Assembly (NCBI GenBank): GCA_964531205.1
Contig: CAZHGH010000002.1
Location: forward strand, 1-64,000
Length of the DNA stretch: 64,000 nt
Source of the DNA: JAICWY01 sp964531205
Lineage (GTDB): Bacteria; Vulcanimicrobiota; Vulcanimicrobiia; Vulcanimicrobiales; Vulcanimicrobiaceae
Direction of reading: 5' to 3'
The notes under the pieces are model-generated. The model saw only the letters and a list, made by a program, of their open reading frames with translations. It was not told where the DNA came from and searched no databases. The position numbers and the translations under genes were made by a program. Every line of letters starts with the position of its first letter. Positions within the stretch are counted from its first letter, which is position 1. Shown in pieces: positions 8,559-15,373 of this stretch.

Positions 8559-9527
8559 TTAGACCGGCGGCGCCTGAACGTTTTGCGCGAAGGCCTCGAG
8601 CCGCGCGCGATCGATCGCCTTGACGCGGCCGCGATCCAATTCCACCGCGCCCGAATTCTTCAATCGCAGCAGCGCGCGTGCAGCCATGTCGCGAACCGTG
8701 CCGGCGGCGGCCGCAATCTGCGCTTGCGAGAGGTGCTCGACGCCCGGCAGACCGCGCGTCATACCCACCGAAGCACGCGCGTAGCCGAGTAAGAATTTCG
8801 CAACGCGTTGCAAGACGTGCGCGAACGCAAGATCGGAGATCGTGTCGATCGAACGGCGGCGGCCTTGCGAAGCAGAAGCGAGAAATCCAAGTGCGAGTTC
8901 GTTGTCGCTGCGCACGGCATGCAACACCGCTTCACTCGGCAGCGTGACAACAGTTGCGTCGGTCAGCGCTTCAGCACGCGTCGTTGCGCCGCCCTGATCG
9001 AACGTGCCGGAGTCATTGAGCGTATCGTGCGTGAGACGCTCGCCGAGCGTGTGCGTTTTACCATCCGCGGAAAGCAACGTGAGAATCACTTTGCCGTGTT
9101 TCACGATCCCCAGATACGGCCACATCTCGCCTTCGTCGAAGATCGTTTCGCCGGCTTTGAATTGGCGCTCGCTCATCTGACCCGCGAGTTCTTTCAGCGT
9201 AGCCGCCTTCGCGCTCGCGAATGGAGGAACGTGTTGAAGAAACGCTTCGCCTTCCGCATTTTCGTCGATGCGCTCGAGGCGCACGGTCCAGCGGTTGGAA
9301 CCCAAGTTGCGGGCATCCCACGAAAATTTCCCGGGACGCAACTGCGCCATTTCGTTGCGGAGTGCGCGCGGATCGGTTTCCTCGTTGATTTCGAGGATCG
9401 CGTTCATCGTGAGTTTGTCGAAGTTGTCGAGGATCTGTTCGGTCTTGGTTGCAGGTAAAAGCGAGCGAGCATCAAGCGTGATCGCCGCGGGACGATTCAT
9501 AGGCATTTCGGACCGATTGTTCAGCAC
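8559..9527 (-). CDS. DUF2249-Crp/Fnr family fusion transcription regulator
   Basis: The 322-residue protein combines two modules. Residues about 15-85 match DUF2249 (LDARSLLPATKTEQIL, then RNEMAQLRPGKFSWD and a final WTVRLERI), a small TusA-like domain often found near nitrogen-oxide and haem-copper metabolism genes. Residues about 95-215 form a cyclic-nucleotide-binding-like beta roll (FKAGETIFDEGE). Residues about 225-310 are a Crp-type winged helix with LSQAQIAAAAGTVRDMAARAL as the recognition region. No Fnr-type cysteine cluster is seen, so the signal is unknown. It is convergent with the YlbL-like gene and divergent from the lipoprotein gene at 9609, which it may control. MNRPAAITL (residues 11-19) could be an alternative start. 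Confidence 0.8.
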   Translation of the reverse strand: MLNNRSEMPMNRPAAITLDARSLLPATKTEQILDNFDKLTMNAILEINEETDPRALRNEMAQLRPGKFSWDARNLGSNRWTVRLERIDENAEGEAFLQHVPPFASAKAATLKELAGQMSERQFKAGETIFDEGEMWPYLGIVKHGKVILTLLSADGKTHTLGERLTHDTLNDSGTFDQGGATTRAEALTDATVVTLPSEAVLHAVRSDNELALGFLASASQGRRRSIDTISDLAFAHVLQRVAKFLLGYARASVGMTRGLPGVEHLSQAQIAAAAGTVRDMAARALLRLKNSGAVELDRGRVKAIDRARLEAFAQNVQAPPV

Positions 9528-9608
9528 ACGAGAGACAAACCCCGCTCGGCAGCGAACGTCCCCTCGGTAGGCCTCTTATTAACTCTAGTCGATTCAAGGG
9601 GAGCATCG

Positions 9609-10889
9609 ATGCGGCTTTTACTTAGGCCACTTGCCCTGTTTACTATTGCCGCTCTGTTGAGCGGCTGCGGCGGCGGCGGCAGCACGACGCCGTCCACAAA
9701 CCCGACTCCGACTCCAAGCCCGACGTCAACCCCGCCTGGACCTACGACGCAAGGTTATATCACCGGTAGCATGGGCGGCGCGACGAGCGCCGGCAATGCG
9801 AGCGGCCTAATTACGGGAACCGTAAGCAGTTCGGGTGCCGTTAGCGGCAGCGTCTCCGGAACGCTTGGCGCGACCAGCTCGAGCAGCAGTACGCGCCGAA
9901 CGCAATCCGCGACGACGTTCTCCGGAACGATTACAGGCAGCGTAAGCGGAACGACGGTAAGCGGCACAATTAGCGGCACGACGAGCAACGGCGGCACTTT
10001 CACCGGCACGCTAAGCGGAAGCGCAAGCGGCACGACATTTAGCGCGAACTCGGTGGTAACGTTTAGCGGTGCGGTCACGGGTGTTGCTGCGAGCAACGTT
10101 TCGGGAAACACGAGCGGTGGCGCTGCGCCCAGCGGCAATCAAACATGGACCATCAGCGGTTTGGGCGGATGCGGCAACTGCGTCTCCTCCGTGGCGGGCG
10201 GTTCCGTTTCGGTAACGTCCACCGGTAGTTTCACCGGCAACATCTATGCCGTTACCCTTAACTCGGGCTCCCTGTACTGTGTGAACGTCGGCACGATAAC
10301 GGGTTCGTTTTCAGGTACCGGGGTAACGTGGAGCACGACTACGACGGTCGGCGCAGGCACGACCGATACGACGTGTCACGGCGGCACCGCCAACGGCAGC
10401 GGAACGGCAAACGCTGCTTATCCCACTGCGACAACGGCGAGCGGTTCGTTTACGGTCAATCCCGGCGGTACCGGCTCGTTTACAATGGCGCAAGTACCGA
10501 GCTCGAGCGGTTATGAAACGTTCACGGTCGCCGGCCTCGGCGGATGCGGTGGGTGCATCTCCGATGTTGCAAACGGCTCGATCACGGTCGATCCTAGCGG
10601 CAAGTTCACCGGCTCCGCATACACGATCAACGTGTCGTCGAACGGCTCGGGCGGAACGTGGACTTGCATTAACCTCGGCACACTGAGTGGAACGATGTCC
10701 GGGACCAGCGTGACGTTCAGCGGAACAGCCGTTGTTGGCCCGGGCAGCACCGATCCGCAATGTAGCGGCGGAACCTTTAGCGGCAGCGGAACCGCGGATG
10801 CAGCGTATCCCAATACCACGTACGTACATGGTACGGGGACAGATAACTCGGGCCATCAGTTCACGTTCTTCCTCATGAAGGGAATCTAG
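9609..10889 (+). CDS. Secreted Gly/Ser/Thr-rich repetitive lipoprotein
   Basis: The 426-residue protein has a lipoprotein signal peptide with lipobox LLSGC (Cys20), then a Thr/Pro-rich linker. Residues about 50-160 consist of degenerate short repeats of the GTISGT/GSVSGT kind, likely a beta-solenoid or fibrous stalk. Two copies of a roughly 120-residue module follow (about 170-290 and 300-420). Each opens with GLGGCG(N/G)C(V/I)S and has further Cys at C(V/I)N(V/L)GT and near a (D)T(D)xxCxGGT motif, suggesting conserved disulfides. A GGGGAG ribosome-binding site precedes ATG 9609. Function is unknown; surface or adhesin-like roles are inference. Confidence 0.7.
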   Translation: MRLLLRPLALFTIAALLSGCGGGGSTTPSTNPTPTPSPTSTPPGPTTQGYITGSMGGATSAGNASGLITGTVSSSGAVSGSVSGTLGATSSSSSTRRTQSATTFSGTITGSVSGTTVSGTISGTTSNGGTFTGTLSGSASGTTFSANSVVTFSGAVTGVAASNVSGNTSGGAAPSGNQTWTISGLGGCGNCVSSVAGGSVSVTSTGSFTGNIYAVTLNSGSLYCVNVGTITGSFSGTGVTWSTTTTVGAGTTDTTCHGGTANGSGTANAAYPTATTASGSFTVNPGGTGSFTMAQVPSSSGYETFTVAGLGGCGGCISDVANGSITVDPSGKFTGSAYTINVSSNGSGGTWTCINLGTLSGTMSGTSVTFSGTAVVGPGSTDPQCSGGTFSGSGTADAAYPNTTYVHGTGTDNSGHQFTFFLMKGI

Positions 10890-10899
10890 CGGAAAAGCG

Positions 10900-10925
10900 G
10901 CGGGCGGGATTGAAACCCCGCCCGC
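10900..10925 (+). terminator. GC-rich hairpin after the lipoprotein gene, abutting the thiolase start
   Basis: GCGGGCGGG (10900-10908) and CCCGCCCGC (10917-10925) form a perfect 9-bp stem with the loop ATTGAAAC. No T-tract follows, and the next base pair leads straight into the ATG at 10927. It may be a weak terminator for the lipoprotein transcript or a structure that limits thiolase translation. Confidence 0.45.
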
Positions 10926-10926
10926 T

Positions 10927-12123
10927 ATGCCCATTAACGATAACGATGTCGTCGTCATTGCCGGAGCGCGCACGCCGTTCGGCAACTTCGGCGGTGTTCT
11001 GGCCGATTTCACCGCCACTGATTTAGCGGTTCACGCTGCCGAAGCGGCGATTGCGCGTAGTGGCGTTCCCAAAGAGAAGATTGACGATGTGGTGTTCGGC
11101 AACGTCATGCAGACGAGTGCCGATGCCATCTATCTCGCGCGTCACGTCGGCCTGCGCGCCGGCATCCCGATCGGCGTGCCTGCGCTTACGCTCAATCGTT
11201 TGTGCGGCAGCGGTCTGCAAGCGATTTTGACGGCGGCGAATTCACTGATGCTCGGTCAAACGACGTACGCGCTCGCCGGGGGAACCGAATCGATGAGTCA
11301 AGCGCCGCACGTCGTGCGCGGCGCGCGCAAAGGGTTTCCGCTCGGAGCGCAAGTGAAGTTTGAAGACACGCTTTGGGAAGCGCTGACCGATTCGTACAAC
11401 GGCATGCCGATGGCGATCACGGCGGAGAATCTCGCCGCGAAGTATTCGATCCCGCGCGAAGCCTGCGACGAGTTTGCGCTCCAATCGCAAGAAAACGCGC
11501 TCGAGTCGCAGAGCAACGGCTATTTCACCGACGAGATCGCGGCGCTCGAAATCAAAGATCGCAAAGGCAACGTGACCGTCATCGACAGGGACGAAGGTCC
11601 GCGCGCCGGTCTGTCGATGGAGAAGCTCGGCAAACTCCCGCCACGTTTTCGCAAAGACGGCGTCGTTACGCCCGGAAATGCGAGCGGCATTACGGACGGC
11701 GCTGCGGCAGTCGTGCTGACAACGGTCAAGCAAGCGAAAGCGGACGGCCTAACGTGGATCGGCCGTCTTGTCGGAAGCAGCGTCGTCGGAGTCGATCCCG
11801 ACATCATGGGCATCGGTCCGGCGGTTGCGATTCCGAAAGCGCTCGCCGCTGCGGGAATTAAAGAAAACGATCTGGCGATCATGGAAATCAACGAGGCGTT
11901 CGCGCCGCAAGTGCTTGCGTGTCTCAAGGAAATGGGGACGAACGGCGTACGTTTGAATCCGCACGGCGGCGCCATTTCGCTCGGCCATCCGCTCGGAGCA
12001 TCGGGCGCACGACTCGCTTATACGGCGGTGCACGATTTGCGCCACAACGGCGGCGGTTACGCTGTCGCATCGGCGTGCATCGGCGGAGGCCAGGGTATCG
12101 CGGCGGTGTTCACCGCCGAGTAA
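10927..12123 (+). CDS. Acetyl-CoA acetyltransferase (thiolase)
   Basis: This 398-residue type II thiolase condenses two acetyl-CoA to acetoacetyl-CoA or cleaves 3-ketoacyl-CoA. The nucleophile is Cys93 in LCGSGLQA. The catalytic His is in GHPLGASG (about residue 353) and the second catalytic Cys is in ACIGGGQG (about 384). Length and motifs match AtoB/PhaA. With the crotonase and 3-hydroxyacyl-CoA dehydrogenase genes at 27.0-28.7 kb it could support beta-oxidation, butyrate or PHB metabolism. There is no clear ribosome-binding site, because a GC hairpin ends one base before the ATG. Confidence 0.93.
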   Translation: MPINDNDVVVIAGARTPFGNFGGVLADFTATDLAVHAAEAAIARSGVPKEKIDDVVFGNVMQTSADAIYLARHVGLRAGIPIGVPALTLNRLCGSGLQAILTAANSLMLGQTTYALAGGTESMSQAPHVVRGARKGFPLGAQVKFEDTLWEALTDSYNGMPMAITAENLAAKYSIPREACDEFALQSQENALESQSNGYFTDEIAALEIKDRKGNVTVIDRDEGPRAGLSMEKLGKLPPRFRKDGVVTPGNASGITDGAAAVVLTTVKQAKADGLTWIGRLVGSSVVGVDPDIMGIGPAVAIPKALAAAGIKENDLAIMEINEAFAPQVLACLKEMGTNGVRLNPHGGAISLGHPLGASGARLAYTAVHDLRHNGGGYAVASACIGGGQGIAAVFTAE

Positions 12124-12126
12124 ACG

Positions 12127-12663
12127 ATGCAAAATACGACCGGACCGCGCCGATGGTTTACGCTTTCCCGCGTATTTGATATCGTCGCGGTTTTGGTCGT
12201 GCTGTTCGTCGCATACCGGCTGCTTATTGCGCCGCGCTTTCTCAGCACTGCGCACGCATATCCGGCGCCGCACGTGACATATCAGACGCTTTCCGGTAAA
12301 CCGTTCGTGTTGACACAGCACCGTGGCCGCGTCGTGTTTCTAGATTTTTGGGCATCCTGGTGCGAGCCGTGCAAAATCTCGCTCCCACTCGTTGAAAAAT
12401 ACGCGCGATCGCATCCTGAGGTTGACGTCGTTCCGGTCGACGTCGGTGAACCGCGCGCCGTCGTCCAAGCGTATGCATATGGCCACCACTTGCAGCATGT
12501 CGCGATGGACCCGAAGAGTCTGTCGCAAGGCTTCTTCCAGATTCAAGGGTTTCCGACGATGGTCGTGATCGATCCGCAGGGGCGCATCCGCGCAACGTGG
12601 CCGGGACTGAATCCCGCGATCCAACTGAACATGGAACATGCGCGAAAAACCTTGTCATCGTGA
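12127..12663 (+). CDS. Membrane-anchored thioredoxin-like protein, TlpA/ResA type
   Basis: The 178-residue protein has a single N-terminal membrane anchor (about residues 16-36), then a thioredoxin fold with FWASWCEPCK, the redox pair being Cys79 and Cys82. The cis-Pro lies in GFPTMVVID. Such proteins reduce disulfides on the outer face of the inner membrane, often in cytochrome c maturation or thiol homeostasis. It starts 3 nt after the thiolase. Its stop codon TGA (12661-12663) lies inside a copy of the palindromic repeat and overlaps the GTG start of the next gene. Confidence 0.88.
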   Translation: MQNTTGPRRWFTLSRVFDIVAVLVVLFVAYRLLIAPRFLSTAHAYPAPHVTYQTLSGKPFVLTQHRGRVVFLDFWASWCEPCKISLPLVEKYARSHPEVDVVPVDVGEPRAVVQAYAYGHHLQHVAMDPKSLSQGFFQIQGFPTMVVIDPQGRIRATWPGLNPAIQLNMEHARKTLSS

Positions 12664-12712
12664 GCCTGTCGAACGACCCCGAGCGCAGTCGAGGGGCGCG
12701 CCTTAGGCGCGC
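12655..12712 (+). repeat. Palindromic repeat copy spanning a stop/start junction
   Basis: GTCATCGTGAGCCTGTCGAA at 12654-12673, followed by GACCCCGAGCGCAGTCGAGG, is related to the element at 66-160 (GTCATCCTGAGC, GACCCTGAGCGCAG). A distal hairpin GCGCGCC (12696-12702) TTA GGCGCGC (12706-12712) is attached. It supplies the stop codon of the thioredoxin gene and the start and first residues of the GNAT gene. The shared segment is read in the same frame as in hisIE (VI-x-S...DPERS). Confidence 0.65.
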
Positions 12713-13148
12713 AAAGCTCTCGGAATCCGAAGCCCTCACGAACCTCGCGATGGTCTCGAAACAGTCGTGGGGCTACAGCGATGAGTTCATGCATCGCGTC
12801 CTGCCGGACATGATCGTCACACAACACGACATCGCGAGCAGTCATTGCATCGTTGCAGAAATCGATGGCGAGCTTGCCGCGTATCTACTTGTCCGCATGA
12901 ACGGAGAAGAAGCGTACGTTCGCGATTTATTCGTACATCCGCAATACTTCGGCCGCGGACTGGGCCGCATGCTTTTCGAAGAAGCGCTGCGGTACGCGCG
13001 CGGGAACGGCGCGGTACGCATGACTCTGACGTCCGACCCGAACGCCCAAGCTTTTTACGAACACCTGGGCTTTGAATGCATCGGCTCCGAACCGTCGATT
13101 GCCGGCAACGGCCGCGTGCTGCCGCTTATGGCTTATAAAATCAGTTAG
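12660..13148 (+). CDS. GNAT family N-acetyltransferase
   Basis: The protein has a GNAT fold with ALTNLAMVSKQSWGYSDEF at the substrate side, VRDLFVHPQYFGRGLGRMLF as the acetyl-CoA pyrophosphate loop (Q/R-x-x-G-x-G/A replaced here by FGRGLGR), and NAQAFYEHLGFE near the C-terminus. The acceptor is unknown. I chose GTG 12660 because it forms a GTGA overlap with the upstream stop and leaves just enough residues before the conserved RRAKLSESEA helix, giving 162 residues. Its first 15 or so residues are encoded by the palindromic repeat. It converges with the response regulator gene with a 4-nt overlap. Confidence 0.8.
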   Translation: MSLSNDPERSRGARLRRAKLSESEALTNLAMVSKQSWGYSDEFMHRVLPDMIVTQHDIASSHCIVAEIDGELAAYLLVRMNGEEAYVRDLFVHPQYFGRGLGRMLFEEALRYARGNGAVRMTLTSDPNAQAFYEHLGFECIGSEPSIAGNGRVLPLMAYKIS

Positions 13149-13780
13149 ATGTAGCCGCGGCGCAACGCAAGCACCGCGGCCTGCGTCCGATCGGATGCCG
13201 CAAGTTTCTCGAGTATATCCCTGATGTGACCTTTTACGGTGCCGAGCCCGATATGCAGTTGTTCCGCGATTTCGGCGTTTCCAACGCCCTCAGAGATGAG
13301 CCGAAGGATTTGGGTTTCACGCGGCGTGAGCGGAGAATCAGAGGCCGATTTACTCGACTCGCCGCCGGAAATGCGCGCGAGAACGGTGTGCGCGATCTGC
13401 GGATCGAAGTAGGCACCGCCCTCAGCGGCAATTTTCACCGCGTTGACGATGCTTTCCGGATCGGACGTTTTGAGCGAGTATGCATCGGCTCCAGCGGCGA
13501 GAGCTGCGAGAACCTCTTGCTCCGCGTCAATCATCGTAAGAATAACGACACGCGTTGCTCCGAGCTCCTGTCGAACGCGACGCGTCAATTCGATGCCGTC
13601 GATTCCCGGCAATCCGATATCAATGACGGCGACGTCCGGGCGATCTCGTGAGATCGCTTCCCAGCCGCGAATTCCATCAGCAGCTTCCGAGGACACCTCA
13701 AACTCCCGGCTAAGTGCGGTGCGCAGCCCTGCGCGCGTCAGCGCATGATCTTCTACCAGTACGACGCGCGCTTTAGACAT
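13145..13780 (-). CDS. NarL/LuxR-family response regulator
   Basis: The 211-residue protein has a CheY-like receiver (phospho-acceptor Asp54 in VIDIGLPG, acidic pair in VEDH near residues 10-11, conserved Lys in SLKTSD) and a C-terminal LuxR-type helix-turn-helix (LTPRETQILRLISEG and IAEQLHIGLGTVKGHI). It overlaps the histidine kinase gene upstream by 8 nt, so the two form one operon and probably one phosphorelay. Its place beside the Kdp region is notable because the usual Kdp regulator KdpE has an OmpR-type DNA-binding domain instead. Confidence 0.93.
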   Translation of the reverse strand: MSKARVVLVEDHALTRAGLRTALSREFEVSSEAADGIRGWEAISRDRPDVAVIDIGLPGIDGIELTRRVRQELGATRVVILTMIDAEQEVLAALAAGADAYSLKTSDPESIVNAVKIAAEGGAYFDPQIAHTVLARISGGESSKSASDSPLTPRETQILRLISEGVGNAEIAEQLHIGLGTVKGHIRDILEKLAASDRTQAAVLALRRGYI

Positions 13781-15350
13781 CGGCGTGCGCGGCTATCGGC
13801 AACGATATCGAGAAAATACTTCCTTGTGGTTCCCGCGGCCGGTACGATACATTCCCGCCGTTCTTCTCCGCGATCAGACGCACGATGTACAGACCGAGTC
13901 CCGTTCCGCTCCCGAAGGCGCGGCCGTTCGTCGCAAAGCGCTCGAAGAGGTGCGGTCGCTGCTCCGGCACGACGCCGTACCCATCGTCTTCCACTGTTAT
14001 GTCGGCAAAACCATCGCGCGCCTGTACGCCTACGGTGACGTGTCCACCTGATGGCGTCGCCTCGATGGCGTTGGCGAGCAGATTCGACATTGCGCGGCGA
14101 ATCTCAGACGCATCCGCCACGATACTCGCCGGCGAGCAGGCACATTGAAGCGCAATGCCTTTAGCCTCCGCGAGCGGCCGCAACTCTTCCGTAACGCGTC
14201 GAGCTTCAGTGTCAAGATCGACGCGTTCGCGCAACGTCGAACTTTCACCGGATTCGAAACGCGCGACCAGTAAAAGCGTTTCAACTAAGCGGCGTACGTC
14301 CGCGTTACTCGACAGTGCTGTGCGCAAAACGTTTCTGTAGTTTTCAGGAAGCTCGCCGTATGCGCCGTCCAATGCCTGCTGCATCGTCATATTCATTGCG
14401 GAGAGCGGAGTGCGCAAGTCGTGCGCAAGCGCATACACGATGTCGCGGATCACCTGATTACGGCCTTCAAGCGCGTCTCGCTGCGCCGCAATCTGCTCGT
14501 TTCGATATCCCAATTGCATGAATAACCAGGCTTGATCGAGTGCGACGCCGGCGCTTTCGGCGAACGCCTGTAGAAGGCGCGCGACACCGCGCGCGAACCG
14601 CTCCGCAAAAACAAACAAAACGATTGTCTTGTCGCCACCGGTTAGACGCACGGATATCATGGCTTTCGCGTGATGCGCGTCGAGCAGCATGCTCGCTACC
14701 GGATCGCCGTCCTCGTCTCGCGTAATTCTGCGAGCGTCCTCAGTTGCTCGCTGCACTTGCGTTGACGTTGCCGGATCGAGTGGGCGCCGTTCCAGAGTCG
14801 CATCGCGGGTACCGCGCGTAATTGTATAGATATCCGGCACATCCAACTGCGAGCCTCGAACGACGATCGTTGCTTCATCCGCGTTTGCAAGAGTAACGGC
14901 TTCGCGAACGATCGCACGCATAACCAGGTCCACGTTCAAGCTCGATCGTACGGCTTCAAGCGATTTGCGAAGAGCTTTCTCGCCCGTTGCAAAGCGTGCG
15001 CGTTCGGTAGCCGAACCAGCCTCACGCGCGTACTCCTGCGCGCGTGCGGTGAGATAACCGACGAGAAGAAACGATGCCGCGGACAAAATGCGATCGCCGA
15101 TGGCAATTGGATCCCAATGACTGTGGCTTTGGAGTCCGTTAACATATCCCGCGACAATATTTGCAACCTGCGCGACGATTACCAGAGCCATCGTCAACCG
15201 CGTGTTCAACGCCAGACCGCTGAGCGCGATTGGACCGTTGTAAAGAATCGCTGCGACGAACAGCTGCGGAGTAAGCAAATCCACGATCCACGCCGCGACG
15301 ATCAGTATGTAGCAGAGGAGCGGGACTAACGGCGAAGGTCGATTCGTCAT
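13773..15350 (-). CDS. Membrane sensor histidine kinase with GAF-like domain
   Basis: The 525-residue protein has about four membrane segments (residues 8-100), a linker helix, a GAF-like region (about 130-275) and a kinase core. The phospho-acceptor is His310 in YALAHDLRTPLS. The ATPase domain shows the N box NLLANAIEATPSGG, G1 DDGYGV and G2 GTGLGLYIV. This order (membrane helices, GAF, HisKA, HATPase) matches the C-terminal half of canonical KdpD. The gene is divergent from the P-loop half of a KdpD-like protein with only 23 bp between the start codons. It likely phosphorylates the overlapping response regulator. Its direct link to potassium sensing is inference. Confidence 0.9.
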   Translation of the reverse strand: MTNRPSPLVPLLCYILIVAAWIVDLLTPQLFVAAILYNGPIALSGLALNTRLTMALVIVAQVANIVAGYVNGLQSHSHWDPIAIGDRILSAASFLLVGYLTARAQEYAREAGSATERARFATGEKALRKSLEAVRSSLNVDLVMRAIVREAVTLANADEATIVVRGSQLDVPDIYTITRGTRDATLERRPLDPATSTQVQRATEDARRITRDEDGDPVASMLLDAHHAKAMISVRLTGGDKTIVLFVFAERFARGVARLLQAFAESAGVALDQAWLFMQLGYRNEQIAAQRDALEGRNQVIRDIVYALAHDLRTPLSAMNMTMQQALDGAYGELPENYRNVLRTALSSNADVRRLVETLLLVARFESGESSTLRERVDLDTEARRVTEELRPLAEAKGIALQCACSPASIVADASEIRRAMSNLLANAIEATPSGGHVTVGVQARDGFADITVEDDGYGVVPEQRPHLFERFATNGRAFGSGTGLGLYIVRLIAEKNGGNVSYRPREPQGSIFSISLPIAAHADV

Positions 15351-15358
15351 GGATTTTT

Positions 15359-15373
15359 AACTCTTGTTGAGTT
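15359..15373. promoter_or_regulatory. Inverted repeat in the 23-bp divergent gap between kinase and KdpD-like gene
   Basis: AACTC (15359-15363) and GAGTT (15369-15373) form a perfect 5-bp inverted repeat around TTGTT. It fills most of the 23-bp space between two start codons pointing outward. Both promoters must therefore overlap the coding regions or this repeat. It could be an operator for the neighbouring response regulator. Confidence 0.4.

Noticed and set aside
9755..10138. An open minus-strand frame opposite the lipoprotein
   Set aside because: It arises from the Gly/Ser/Thr repeat coding pattern and shows only Val/Pro/Leu low complexity.
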